Assembly: GCA_002256595.1 (NCBI GenBank)
Contig: NOLC01000045.1
Coordinates: 1 to 20,322 of the forward strand
Direction of reading: 5' to 3'
DNA: 20,322 nucleotides
Source: Methanosaeta sp. NSP1
GTDB taxonomy: Archaea > Halobacteriota > Methanosarcinia > Methanotrichales > Methanotrichaceae
Part shown: positions 1 to 6,948 of the stretch, piece after piece
Numbering within the stretch: position 1 is the stretch's first letter
How the letters are laid out: the number at the start of each line of letters is the position of its first letter
Made by a program: the position numbers and the translations under genes
The notes under the pieces: model-generated
The model's database searches: none
The model's input: only the letters and a program-made list of their open reading frames with translations
Told to the model about the DNA's origin: nothing

Positions 1-1
1 C

Positions 2-217
2 CTGGTACCTCATCTTCTAGGAATCCCGCAAAAGAAGATCTGGGTTGATTACGATCAGTTAGCCGATGTCCTTTATGTCAACTTCAAGAAGCCCAGCCAT
101 GCCGATGATTCGGATATTACCGATGACGATGTCATAGTCAGGTATGAGAAAGGCAAGATCGTGGGAATGACCTTCCTCAATGCCAGCAAGAGGCAGAAAG
201 CACGGCAGCAACTTTGA
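2..217 (+). CDS. DUF2283 family protein, 5'-partial
   Basis: The frame is open from the window edge to a TGA at 215-217 and has no ATG, GTG or TTG in frame inside the window, so the start lies upstream. The visible 71 residues have the DUF2283 pattern: K-I-W-V-D-Y-D, then A-D-V-L-Y-V, then an acidic D-D-D-V-I-V-R-Y strand and a closing G-K-I-V-G-M-T-F-L-N-A-S-K-R. Family members are small proteins of unknown function, often next to toxin-antitoxin genes. Here the gene converges with a RelE-type toxin gene on the other strand with 7 bases between them. I cannot tell whether the gene is complete upstream. The family call rests on motif recognition. Confidence 0.75.
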   Translation: MVPHLLGIPQKKIWVDYDQLADVLYVNFKKPSHADDSDITDDDVIVRYEKGKIVGMTFLNASKRQKARQQL

Positions 218-224
218 TAGACTT

Positions 225-701
225 TTAGGCTTGAGACACATCCATCTCCAGAATGCTGCCCCTCGAGATTTCCTTTGCGCTCCTACCGCCGCCTCGCCCA
301 TCTCCGGCCCCCTCCGCAGCAAGCCCACACGCACAGGCGGGCGCGGGACGCGGGCGAGCGGGGCCACGATCGGGAGGGGCGGCGCACAATCCACGAAATC
401 TCATTCTTATCTCAGCCATTTGAGCTGGCGTAAAAATGGATTCGGCATTATAAACACGATCGTGGTGATCAAAATGCAGGAATACGATTTGATCATCGAT
501 AATGGAATAGACTATGACAAAAGGATCAACATGCACTCCACGCAAGCCTTTCAGCTCGTTCTTTTTCGGCTCACCAATCTCCGGGTTCTCAATGATCTCT
601 GAGATCTTCCCGAATACCCGATCATTCAATGCTTGATTCTTTCTGGTTAATTTACGGAACTTCTTATCAAACTGCCGTGTAGTCGTGAATGAGAATGTCA
701 T
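225..701 (-). CDS. RelE/ParE-superfamily mRNA-interferase-type toxin with aberrant C-terminal tail
   Basis: The first ~85 residues look like an archaeal RelE-type toxin: F-T-T-T-R-Q-F-D-K-K-F-R-K-L near the start, then P-K-K-N-E-L-K-G-L-R-G-V-H-V, then F-V-I-V-Y-S-I-I and F-L-H-F-D-H-H-D-R-V-Y. Family members usually stop soon after the D-H-H-D-R motif, at about 85-95 residues. This frame runs on to 158 residues. From about residue 100 the tail is rich in Ala, Arg, Pro and Gly and is coded by very GC-rich DNA at about 270-390. The tail therefore looks like foreign or non-native sequence joined in frame, and activity cannot be assumed. The ATG at 701 has no clear Shine-Dalgarno. It lies 12 bases after the antitoxin stop, which suggests translational coupling. 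The toxin is expected to cleave or block translated mRNA (family knowledge). Confidence 0.75.
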   Translation of the reverse strand: MTFSFTTTRQFDKKFRKLTRKNQALNDRVFGKISEIIENPEIGEPKKNELKGLRGVHVDPFVIVYSIIDDQIVFLHFDHHDRVYNAESIFTPAQMAEIRMRFRGLCAAPPDRGPARPRPAPACACGLAAEGAGDGRGGGRSAKEISRGSILEMDVSQA

Positions 702-713
702 GCGCAGGCTGAA

Positions 714-878
714 CTAAAGGCTTTTCAGATGGCGTATCAGCTCTTCTTTGCTCTTAAAATTTGTTACACGGCCTGCTTTGTAGTCTTCAATGCCAGTTAG
801 AACTCCTTCAACAAGGTCGTCTCCTTTTGGGAGATTTAAATCGGAGATCTCCTTAAGCCGTCTATCTGAGCTTGCCAT
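714..878 (-). CDS. Small antitoxin of the RelE-type pair
   Basis: A 54-residue acidic/basic protein starts M-A-S-S-D-R-R-L-K-E and ends in K-S-K-E-E-L-I-R-H-L-K-S-L. It lies immediately upstream of the toxin in transcription order, with a 12-base gap. The size, position and final helix ending in E-E-L-I-R-H-L are typical of archaeal RelB-like antitoxins, which wrap the toxin and often repress the operon. I chose the ATG at 878, not the far-upstream in-frame start near 1205, because upstream residues are coded by an unrelated GC-rich stretch and because 54 residues fits the family. A TATA-like stretch (TATAAATA on the minus strand, 899-892) lies only about 16 bases upstream. That spacing is too short for this start unless transcription begins from the A/T-rich DNA a little further up. 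Confidence 0.7.
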   Translation of the reverse strand: MASSDRRLKEISDLNLPKGDDLVEGVLTGIEDYKAGRVTNFKSKEELIRHLKSL

Positions 879-932
879 TAGCTCTAACTTGTATTTATAT
901 GCTAAATAGATTTTGTTTGATATGCTGATTGG

Positions 933-1202
933 ATGAAGCTCAGTCCCTCTGCTCCTGCATTCTGCTTCTGGCTCTCCTGCCCTCTGGCCACAACCCTGCC
1001 CATCCCCTACCAGCCGGAAACGAACCTTGACTCCATCCGCGAGTCCTGGATCCAGGCCTGCATGGAATTCAATGAATCCGCGGCAGAGCAGACTTTGAAC
1101 CAGGCGTTCTCCATGTTCCCGGTGGAGGCCCCCGGAAGGAAGGCGCACGGGAATGCGAGGCGAGCCTGGGAGAGAGGCGAGCAGCGCGCCATGCCGGATT
1201 AA
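933..1202 (+). pseudogene. Possible decayed fragment of a B12-binding (corrinoid cap) domain protein
   Basis: Within an 89-codon frame, residues ~31-67 (about 1023-1133) read as two amphipathic helices: E-S-W-I-Q-A-C-M-E-F-N, then A-A-E-Q-T-L-N-Q-A-F, then S-M-F-P-V-E. This resembles the helical cap that precedes B12-binding domains, for example in MerR-type B12 photoreceptor or regulator proteins. A little further on R-A-W-E-R-G-E resembles the I-G-x-x-W-x-x-G-E stretch of the same fold, but the intervening helix is missing and no B12-binding D-x-H-x-x-G is present. The first 30 residues look like random translation. I read this as a remnant; a chance open frame is the main alternative. There is no recognisable promoter or ribosome site. 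Confidence 0.3.
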
Positions 1203-1249
1203 CAATAAGAGGGACGGATCCAGTTAAAGATCGGTCGCACCCTGAAAAG

Positions 1250-1256
1250 TATAAAG
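1250..1256 (+). promoter_or_regulatory. TATA box for the MNT gene
   Basis: TATAAAG is preceded by an A-rich stretch (GAAAAG), as in an archaeal BRE-TATA element. A start site about 26 bases downstream would fall near 1279, just before the GAGG at 1282-1285 and the ATG at 1292. This gives a short leader. Confidence 0.5.
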
Positions 1257-1291
1257 TGCCTTGAACCCATCTATTCTCAGAGAGGATGGCC

Positions 1292-1552
1292 ATGAGCGAT
1301 CAGATGCAGCCTGTGAGTGAAAGGATAATCGATATACTGCGCAAGAATGGCGTAAAGAGGGCCTCCTTTTTCGGATCCATCGTCAGAGGAGAGATGACCG
1401 AAGACAGCGACGTGGATAGCCTTCTGGATCTGGCCCATTTGAAGAATGAACTTGAAGATGCTGTAAACAGGCGCGTTGATCTTCTAACCTACAAATCAAT
1501 TAACCCGCTCCTCAAAGATAGAATTCTGGCAGAACAGGTTCCGATAATATGA
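1292..1552 (+). CDS. MNT-type minimal nucleotidyltransferase (MntA-like antitoxin), internally shortened
   Basis: The protein has the MNT signature F-F-G-S-I-V-R-G-E followed by D-S-D-V-D and later R-R-V-D-L-L-T-Y, which carries the usual third acidic residue. The end P-L-L-K-D-R-I-L-A-E-Q is also typical. Compared with the usual family layout, about 9-10 residues are missing directly after D-V-D: the strand normally reading like L-V-x-F-x-x-G is absent, and S-L-L-D-L-A-H-L-K follows at once. This is an in-frame deletion in the catalytic core. I prefer the ATG at 1292 because GAGG at 1282-1285 is well spaced for it; the ATG at 1286 is too close. In intact systems MNT proteins AMPylate a partner HEPN toxin. 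The partner overlaps this gene by ATGA but is truncated, so the pair is probably defunct. Confidence 0.75.
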   Translation: MSDQMQPVSERIIDILRKNGVKRASFFGSIVRGEMTEDSDVDSLLDLAHLKNELEDAVNRRVDLLTYKSINPLLKDRILAEQVPII

Positions 1553-1692
1553 AAAAGGATCCTCTGGTTTTTCTAAGCCATATCCTGGACAGCATAGAGC
1601 TTATTGAAAGCTATTCCAGAGGAAAGACCGAATTTGATTTGATGAATTCTATCGGCTTGCAGTTCAACTTAGGTTTGGATAGGCTGCAATGA
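1549..1692 (+). pseudogene. Truncated HEPN-domain toxin gene (partner of MNT)
   Basis: A 47-codon frame begins in an ATGA overlap with the MNT stop. Its start, M-K-K-D-P-L-V-F-L-S-H-I-L-D-S-I-E-L-I-E, is that of DUF86/HEPN proteins, normally about 110-140 residues. The frame then degrades (S-I-G-L-Q-F-N-L-G-L-D-R-L-Q) and stops at 1690-1692. Just past the stop, other frames show weak traces of the next expected helix (A-M-I-K and N-L-E-M), consistent with indels in a decayed gene. The R-x4-6-H ribonuclease motif, which lies further on in intact proteins, is absent. It is not expected to be a functional RNase. Confidence 0.6.
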
Positions 1693-1705
1693 TAAAATCT
1701 GGAGA

Positions 1706-1734
1706 TGAGCCGGATGGATAGAGTATCCGGCTCA
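1706..1734. terminator. Hairpin between convergent genes
   Basis: A perfect 10-bp inverted repeat, TGAGCCGGAT / ATCCGGCTCA, surrounds a 9-base loop. It lies between the HEPN remnant and the end of the convergent DUF1699 gene. No clear T-run follows on either strand, so a role as transcript end or stabiliser is only inferred from position. Confidence 0.45.
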
Positions 1735-1744
1735 AATTGCCTGT

Positions 1745-2152
1745 CTAAGATGTAATCTTGGTCTTGGCAATATACTTGACCAGATCCGATCCAAGTCTGG
1801 CCTTCTTTTGCATCTGTCCGGCCACATCATCCATGTTTGCACCGCTGGCAGCAAGAGATCGAATCTCCTCCATGGTGTTATCTTCTACTGTGAAATACTC
1901 GTCAAGATCCTTTCTGTGTCCCCAGACATCTCCTTCCAGCATCTCTATGCCCTGCATATCCAGGAAAACCTGGATGGCATTGGACATGGTCTTTTTGTAG
2001 GAGGGTGGGACCTGAATCATCCTTAGCCGGGGGCATCTTTGCATCAAATTAAGGAAATCAACATTGCTGGCGCGAAAAGCCAGATGAATCATCTTCTCAT
2101 TGGGATTTAGGTTGGGTATCTCATTTCTTGCACTAACAACTCTCAGCCTCAT
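1745..2152 (-). CDS. DUF1699 family protein
   Basis: A 135-residue protein recognisable as the archaeal DUF1699 family. Its conserved stretches are L-N-P-N-E-K-M-I-H-L-A-F-R-A-S-N, C-P-R-L-R-M-I-Q-V-P-P-S-Y-K-K-T, and E-M-L-E-G-D-V-W-G-H-R-K-D-L-D-E-Y-F. The family is highly conserved in methanogens and has no known biochemical role. The C-terminal third (I-R-S-L-A-A-S-G-A-N-M-D-D-V) resembles a small helical, HTH-like segment; this is only an impression. I chose the ATG at 2152, not the GTG at 2161, because GGAG (2164-2161 on the minus strand) lies 8 bases before the ATG, whereas the GTG overlaps that site. The gene stands alone with its own A/T-rich promoter region and a striking palindrome further upstream. 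Confidence 0.85.
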   Translation of the reverse strand: MRLRVVSARNEIPNLNPNEKMIHLAFRASNVDFLNLMQRCPRLRMIQVPPSYKKTMSNAIQVFLDMQGIEMLEGDVWGHRKDLDEYFTVEDNTMEEIRSLAASGANMDDVAGQMQKKARLGSDLVKYIAKTKITS

Positions 2153-2204
2153 AATAGTCACTCCAATTTCTAAGCATCATTCATATTATTAATAGACACT
2201 TCCG

Positions 2205-2222
2205 CTGTACGCATGCGTACAG
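2205..2222. promoter_or_regulatory. 18-bp perfect palindrome, candidate operator of the DUF1699 gene
   Basis: CTGTACGCATGCGTACAG is an exact palindrome with no spacer. It lies 53-70 bases upstream of the DUF1699 start codon and about 10 bases upstream of an A/T-rich promoter-like stretch (2181-2195). Such a site upstream of a TATA element suits binding by a dimeric regulator. I saw no second copy in the window. Confidence 0.5.
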
Positions 2223-2490
2223 ATCGAATTCAATAAACATTTGATGTTCGGCAAAAATTAGCTTATCAGTGTTTTAGCAGGGAAATGGATTAAGAGTTCA
2301 TAAGGCAATAGCATAGATCGAAGGCCTCAATAACCATCAGAGCGAACTATCAGGAAATATATCCTGCGTTAATAGTTTTACAGATTTGACTAAATTATCT
2401 AGTATCCATAAAAATAGATTCTTTTGTCATTTAAAGGAAAAGCAAAAATTGGTATTTCTTTTATGCCACCTCTCTGCTCCTCTCCATCCT
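2223..2490. other. A/T-rich intergenic stretch, no gene seen
   Basis: Together with its flanks, the gap between DUF1699 and pycB is about 460 bases. Stops are frequent in all frames and I see no RNA gene fold. The only local symmetry is a weak hairpin, CAGGA/TCCTG around AATATA, near 2350-2366. Confidence 0.5.
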
Positions 2491-2498
2491 TGCACTAG

Positions 2499-2507
2499 TT
2501 TTATATA
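2499..2507 (+). promoter_or_regulatory. TATA box for pycB
   Basis: TTTTATATA in a locally A/T-rich setting. Transcription about 25 bases downstream would start near 2530 and leave a leader of roughly 80 bases. The leader carries GGAG at 2601-2604, 9 bases before the pycB ATG at 2614. This is the best TATA match between the palindrome and the gene. Confidence 0.55.
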
Positions 2508-2613
2508 GCATATCCGTGGTTGTGCTGAGGAATTAATATCAATGCCATTAATTGCAGTCAAAGCCAAAGCGAAGGGAATTTAAAGAAGAGGGACCGAAAA
2601 GGAGAAGATCTTC

Positions 2614-4320
2614 ATGGGCAGGGTTAAGCTAACAGACACGGTTTTTAGGGATGCTCACCAATCTCTTCTGGCCACCAGGATGAGGACCAGAGATATGTTA
2701 CCCATAGCAGAGAAGATGGACCAGGTTGGTTTCTTCTCTCTTGAGACTTGGGGAGGGGCTACGTTCGATACCTGCATTCGGTACCTGAACGAGGACCCCT
2801 GGGAAAGGCTGAGGGCATTGAAGAAAGCCATGCCCAATACTCCGATGCAAATGCTGCTTCGCGGGCAGAACCTGGTCGGATACAGGCATTATGCCGATGA
2901 TGTGGTAGATAAGTTCGTTGAAAAGGCGGCCATTAACGGCGTCGATATATTCAGGATATTCGATGCTGTGAATGACATTCGCAATATGGAGCGCTCCATC
3001 AAAGCAGCCCAAAAGATGGAAAAGCATATTCAGGGGGGCATAAGCTATACCATAAGTCCGGTACATAGCAATGAGCTCTTCGCCCAGTTTGCGGTCCGCC
3101 TCGCGGAGCTTGGCTGTGATTCCATATGCATTAAGGATATGGCTGGACTTATCACCCCCAAAAATGCTCATGATCTCATCCGGGCGGTGAAAAAGGAGGT
3201 CAGCTTACCCATAAATTTGCATACTCATTGCACCAGCGGCATGGCTCAGATGAGCTACTTTTATGCCTGTCAGGCGGGAGTTGATATCCTGGATACGGCC
3301 ATGTCTCCTCTCTCAGGAGGGAGCTCCCAGCCCGCCACAGAGAGCCTTGTAGCATCATTGCAGGGCACTCCTTACGATACCGGACTCGATCTGGAGCTCT
3401 TGACCGAGATCAAGAGGTACTTCGAGAAGATCATGGAGGTCTACGCTCCCGTTTTCAATCCCATTTCAGCACGCCTGGATACCAATGTGCTTGTATACCA
3501 GGTTCCTGGAGGCATGCTATCCAATCTTGTCTCCCAGCTTGTCGAGCAGAAGGCGCTGGATAAATACGAAGAGGTCCTGGTGGAGATACCAAAGGTCAGG
3601 AAGGATCTGGGATATCCCCCTCTGGTCACACCTACCAGCCAGATTGTGGGCACACAGGCGGTTCTGAATGTGATCACTGGAGATCGGTACAAGATGGTTC
3701 CTAAAGAGGTCAAGGACTATGTCAAGGGCCTCTATGGAAAGTCTCCGGCTATGATCGACCCCAAGGTGCGTCTCAAGGTCTTATGCGATGAGGAACCAAT
3801 CACCGTTCGGCCGGCAGATCTGCTTGCACCGGAGTATGAGAACGCCAGGAAGGCGGTGGACGCACTCAAGCTGGCCAAGCAGGAGGAAGACTATCTCACT
3901 TATGCCTTATATCCCCAGGTGGCACTCAAGTTCTTGCAGGGTGCAGCCGTTGAGGAGCAATTGGTCAAGAAGTCGCCTGCTGCTACTGTATCTGCACCGA
4001 TTAATGCCGAGCCCATGGCCCTTAATGTGGAGATTGATGGAGAATCCTATCTGGTCAAGGTTGCCCCGGCGGGCATGACCATAGAGGAGGCCAAGCCCAA
4101 GGCTCCCAAGGACGGTGTGACTGTGCCCATGCAGGGCGTAATCATTCGCTACAAGATCAAAAAAGGCGATCGAGTAGCAGAGGGTGATGTGGTGGCGGTT
4201 TTAGAGGCCATGAAGATGGAGCAAAACATCCTGGCCAACAAGAGCGGCACAGTCAAGGAGATATACATCAATGCCGGCACGACCGTAACGCCGGGAGATG
4301 TGCTGATGACCATAGAATAG
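2614..4320 (+). CDS. pycB: Pyruvate carboxylase subunit B (biotin-carrying carboxyltransferase)
   Basis: 568 residues. The N-terminal HMGL-like TIM barrel (about 4-265) opens with L-T-D-T-V-F-R-D-A-H-Q-S-L. It includes I-K-D-M-A-G-L, with the likely carboxylated K174, and L-H-T-H-C-T-S-G-M with metal ligands H203 and H205. A conserved PYC/OADA domain follows (about 285-465). The C-terminal biotinyl domain (about 500-568) has E-A-M-K-M-E with biotinyl-lysine K534. In methanogens this subunit works with PycA (biotin carboxylase) to make oxaloacetate from pyruvate for biosynthesis. The close relative OadA (oxaloacetate decarboxylase alpha) has the same layout, so PycB is chosen on the archaeal context. 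PycA and biotin ligase are not adjacent here, unlike in Methanosarcina where they cluster. A GGAG at 2601-2604 supports the start. Confidence 0.93.
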   Translation: MGRVKLTDTVFRDAHQSLLATRMRTRDMLPIAEKMDQVGFFSLETWGGATFDTCIRYLNEDPWERLRALKKAMPNTPMQMLLRGQNLVGYRHYADDVVDKFVEKAAINGVDIFRIFDAVNDIRNMERSIKAAQKMEKHIQGGISYTISPVHSNELFAQFAVRLAELGCDSICIKDMAGLITPKNAHDLIRAVKKEVSLPINLHTHCTSGMAQMSYFYACQAGVDILDTAMSPLSGGSSQPATESLVASLQGTPYDTGLDLELLTEIKRYFEKIMEVYAPVFNPISARLDTNVLVYQVPGGMLSNLVSQLVEQKALDKYEEVLVEIPKVRKDLGYPPLVTPTSQIVGTQAVLNVITGDRYKMVPKEVKDYVKGLYGKSPAMIDPKVRLKVLCDEEPITVRPADLLAPEYENARKAVDALKLAKQEEDYLTYALYPQVALKFLQGAAVEEQLVKKSPAATVSAPINAEPMALNVEIDGESYLVKVAPAGMTIEEAKPKAPKDGVTVPMQGVIIRYKIKKGDRVAEGDVVAVLEAMKMEQNILANKSGTVKEIYINAGTTVTPGDVLMTIE

Positions 4321-4338
4321 AGGCGTTTTTTCAATTCA

Positions 4339-4365
4339 GGGTGCTCCAAGCACCTCTTTTATTTG
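4339..4365 (+). terminator. Terminator after pycB
   Basis: A 6-bp stem GGTGCT/AGCACC with a CCA loop (4340-4354) is followed directly by the T-rich TCTTTTATTT. It lies 20 bases after the pycB stop. A T-run (TTTTTT, 4326-4331) just before the hairpin may add to termination, since archaeal polymerase stops at U-tracts. Confidence 0.6.
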
Positions 4366-4469
4366 CATCCTGGAGAGAATGCGGATTTATATAGTTTAGC
4401 TATTCCATATTTTAAAATTTCAACCAATTAGGTTATCACGACCTAACCAGGAGCCAAAATCAAATTGAA

Positions 4470-4544
4470 AGCCGCCGATGGGATTCGAACCCATGAACTG
4501 CTGATTACGAATCAGCCGCTTTAACCGGGCTAAGCCACGGCGGC
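4470..4544 (-). tRNA. tRNA-Thr, anticodon CGU
   Basis: The minus strand folds as a full cloverleaf. The acceptor stem is GCCGCCG/CGGCGGC, and the D-stem GCTT/AAGC includes GG in the loop. The anticodon stem GCTGA/TCAGC encloses loop TTCGTAA, which gives anticodon CGU for the ACG codon. The T-arm is ATGGG-TTCGAAT-CCCAT. The discriminator is U, as expected for archaeal tRNA-Thr, and CCA is not encoded. There is no intron. A possible box A (CTTAAATT on the minus strand, around 4577-4585) lies about 35-40 bases upstream. The gene follows the cyclodeaminase gene by about 50 bases on the same strand, with a small hairpin (GCAGGG/CCCTGC, 4552-4574) between them. Confidence 0.95.
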
Positions 4545-4595
4545 CCGCTGAGCAGGGAACCACAGATCCCCTGCCAATTTAAGTTTTCCGCTTCC

Positions 4596-5840
4596 CTAGC
4601 AGGGCCTCTCCTTCTCTTCCGCCCCGCTCTCAAGCCTTTCAATCTCCTCCGCCAGCCGGGGCAGGAATATGCCGATATCTGTGACCAGTCCGATAGCCTG
4701 GGCCGAGCCCCGGTCCATGAGCTTGGTCACCGTTGACGGATTGATGTCCACGCAGATGGTCTTGACATAGGATGGCAAAAGGTTTCCCACGGCAATTGAG
4801 TGCAGCATGGTTCCCAGCATGATGGTCATGTCCACCCCGCGCAAAGCCTGGTCCATGGCATCCTTGGCCTTGACCGTGTCTGTGATCACCTCGGGCAGGG
4901 GCCCGTCATCGCGAATGGACCCGGCCAGGATGTATGCGATGCCCTTCTGGGTGGCCTCGTACATGATGCCGCCTTTCAGCTTTCCTTCGGCTATGGCGTT
5001 CTTGATGGAGCCGCTGGCCATGATCTCGCTTATAGCGTAGAGGTGATTTCGATGCCCACCCGAGATGGCGTTGCCCTGACAGTTCATGCCCAGGCTGGTC
5101 CCGAATAGCTGCCGCTCGATATCATGCACCGCCACAGCGTTCCCGGCCAAAAGGACATCCACATAGCCATCCCGAATCAGCCTGGCCAGAGCAGGAGCCG
5201 CCCCGGTGTGTACCAGCGCCGGGCCGCAGACTACAGCAATCTTTCCGCCCGCTTTCTTGGTCTGGACGATCTCTGCTGCAAGCTGGCGCACCAGCTCCCC
5301 GCTGGGCCGCTCCGAGCTGACCTCATTGGACATGAAGCCGAAGAATGTCTTCACCCTGGGCCGCTCCGGCGGAACCACCTTGACCCCGGAGGTGCCTATG
5401 ACCACACGATCGCCTTTCTTGATGTGGCCTATGGGCGTGCAGATGGCCCGCCCGTCCTGCAGCACAACCTGGCAGTCCATGTGATTGTGCTCCACCTCCA
5501 CCCAGGAGCCCTGGTACCGGACGTAGGTGGGATGATTGGTGGTGGAGTAAAATCCCCTGGGCACGACCATATCCCCCGGTGAGACGCCGGTCTTGACATC
5601 CTCCATCTCCACCAGTCTTGCCCCCAGGGCATGCAGCTCCAGGAGTATGCGGTCCAGATGAGCCTCATCCTCGCCGGTGACAGTGATCTGGACATAGCTG
5701 GTGTCGTTCTTCTTCTGGCCTATCTGAAAGTTTTTGATCTCGAACTCGCCTCCCATGTCCATGATCTTGTCCAGGACGCGGGTCATCATCTGCGAGTCTA
5801 TGAGATGCCCCTGCATCTCTATGTCTGCAATCTCACTCAT
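4596..5840 (-). CDS. TIGR00300/LOR-SDH family protein, probable archaeal ornithine cyclodeaminase
   Basis: 414 residues. The N-terminal part resembles the LOR/SDH domain: G-H-L-I-D-S near the start, then P-R-G-F-Y-S-T-T-N-H-P-T and a D-G-R-A-I-C-T-P-I-G loop. The C-terminal part has nucleotide-binding-like segments C-G-P-A-L-V-H-T-G, L-L-A-G-N-A-V-A-V-H-D-I-E and M-L-G-T-M-L-H-S-I-A-V-G-N. Relatives include the C-terminal half of cyanobacterial ArgZ/AgrE and an archaeal enzyme reported to convert ornithine to proline. The proline role is therefore family knowledge and not proven by this sequence. It is the last gene of the CBS/RNA-ligase cluster, starting 13 bases after the ligase stop, with GAGG a few bases before the ATG. 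Confidence 0.8.
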   Translation of the reverse strand: MSEIADIEMQGHLIDSQMMTRVLDKIMDMGGEFEIKNFQIGQKKNDTSYVQITVTGEDEAHLDRILLELHALGARLVEMEDVKTGVSPGDMVVPRGFYSTTNHPTYVRYQGSWVEVEHNHMDCQVVLQDGRAICTPIGHIKKGDRVVIGTSGVKVVPPERPRVKTFFGFMSNEVSSERPSGELVRQLAAEIVQTKKAGGKIAVVCGPALVHTGAAPALARLIRDGYVDVLLAGNAVAVHDIERQLFGTSLGMNCQGNAISGGHRNHLYAISEIMASGSIKNAIAEGKLKGGIMYEATQKGIAYILAGSIRDDGPLPEVITDTVKAKDAMDQALRGVDMTIMLGTMLHSIAVGNLLPSYVKTICVDINPSTVTKLMDRGSAQAIGLVTDIGIFLPRLAEEIERLESGAEEKERPC

Positions 5841-5853
5841 AATCCTCGGCCTT

Positions 5854-6948
5854 CTACCACATCTCTCCGTCTAAGAGCGCCTGGGTCTTATCATTTGTGC
5901 TCATGACCAGCTTGGTGATGCCGATCCGATATCCTTCGTCGTCCGGCATGGGCGGATCGAATATGGCCCTAATTCCGCTCCGGCGCAGGTGGTACTCGAA
6001 GTCCCTGGCCGTCTGCAGGTTCTGAATCTCCCCGGCGCGCTTGCTCTCGATGGTCTCAATCATAGGCAGGAGAATGCTCTCTCCAATGCGCTGCGCCCTC
6101 TTCCGCCTCTCCTCCTCCGACTCATTCCACTCCACGGACTGAAAGCCCTCCCGCACCACCCGGGAGAGAAAGAAGTCCGTGGCATAATCATTGTAGTATT
6201 GAAATCCCACTGCAATGTCGCTGCAGTTGGTGGCCGAGCTGGTGTACTTTATTGGGGGAACCTGGTTTTCCGGGTCCTTGAGCACCACTCCCTCCCGGCC
6301 TTGCCGGCCCAGGCGGACCACAATCTGCCTGATCTTCTCCGCTGCCCCATCCTTCTGAAACTGGCCCAGGAAAGCCGTGGCCTTCAGTCCGAACCGCTCC
6401 GCCAGCTCGTGGGTTTTATGCACGCCCAGGGTTTTCTTGCGATTTTTCTCTGCCACATCAAAGAGGTAAAAGTCGATGCTGTCTGTGGGATAGACCTCCT
6501 TGGCCACATAGGGATTCTCCGGCCCCACCATCTCACCGCATAAGATCAGGCTGGGCTGCTTTAGAAATATCTCCTCCGGAACCAGCCTGCGGGCCACCTC
6601 GGTGGAGTAGGGGCAGATGAATCCGCCCCGGGTCAGGGCCACCATCTCGCTGCTCACGGATAAGATCCGCACATTGTGGCCGTTCATCTTCTCCTCAACC
6701 GCCACAGCTTTGGAGAAGTGGCGCTCTATGGCCGGGGCCAGGAACAGGGGCCGGCGGATCTTGGGATAGCCGAAGGCTATATCCCCATTTTCAAAAACAA
6801 CTGTGCCTGCCTCGACCCCCGAGGCTTCTTTCTCAAAACGGAGCAGTCGGGGCTCGGGCCAGGCAGACTCTCGAATTATGGTCTCTTGCAGGCCTTGCAG
6901 CCTGCTCTCTGTCATTCCCAGTATCTGTGCCACTCTGGCCAGATTCAT
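5854..6948 (-). CDS. Archaeal ATP-dependent RNA ligase (Rnl3 type)
   Basis: 364 residues with the nucleotidyltransferase motifs in order. Motif I is E-E-K-M-N-G-H-N-V-R with adenylated K87. G-E-M-V follows near 138-141, D-F-Y-L-F-D-V near 159-165 (motif III), E-G-V-V-L-K at 219-224 (motif IV), and P-I-K-Y-T at 232-236 with K234 (motif V). The long C-terminal region matches the homodimer-forming tail of the Pab1020/MthRnl family. These enzymes join 5'-phosphate and 3'-OH ends and circularise single-stranded RNA. The ATG overlaps the stop of the upstream CBS gene by four bases (ATGA) and has GAGG five bases before it, so the two are almost surely co-translated. All catalytic residues I can recognise are intact. 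Confidence 0.93.
   Translation of the reverse strand: MNLARVAQILGMTESRLQGLQETIIRESAWPEPRLLRFEKEASGVEAGTVVFENGDIAFGYPKIRRPLFLAPAIERHFSKAVAVEEKMNGHNVRILSVSSEMVALTRGGFICPYSTEVARRLVPEEIFLKQPSLILCGEMVGPENPYVAKEVYPTDSIDFYLFDVAEKNRKKTLGVHKTHELAERFGLKATAFLGQFQKDGAAEKIRQIVVRLGRQGREGVVLKDPENQVPPIKYTSSATNCSDIAVGFQYYNDYATDFFLSRVVREGFQSVEWNESEEERRKRAQRIGESILLPMIETIESKRAGEIQNLQTARDFEYHLRRSGIRAIFDPPMPDDEGYRIGITKLVMSTNDKTQALLDGEMW

Noticed and set aside
180..602. 140-residue plus-strand frame across the toxin gene
   Set aside because: It is a shadow of the minus-strand toxin and its GC-rich tail, with no recognisable domain.
714..1205. 163-residue version of the antitoxin starting near 1205
   Set aside because: Residues before the M-A-S-S-D start come from unrelated GC-rich DNA that reads better on the other strand. 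The 54-residue form fits the family.
2223..2498. Small RNA or short gene upstream of pycB
   Set aside because: Only a weak 5-bp hairpin and frequent stops are present; nothing supports a gene.
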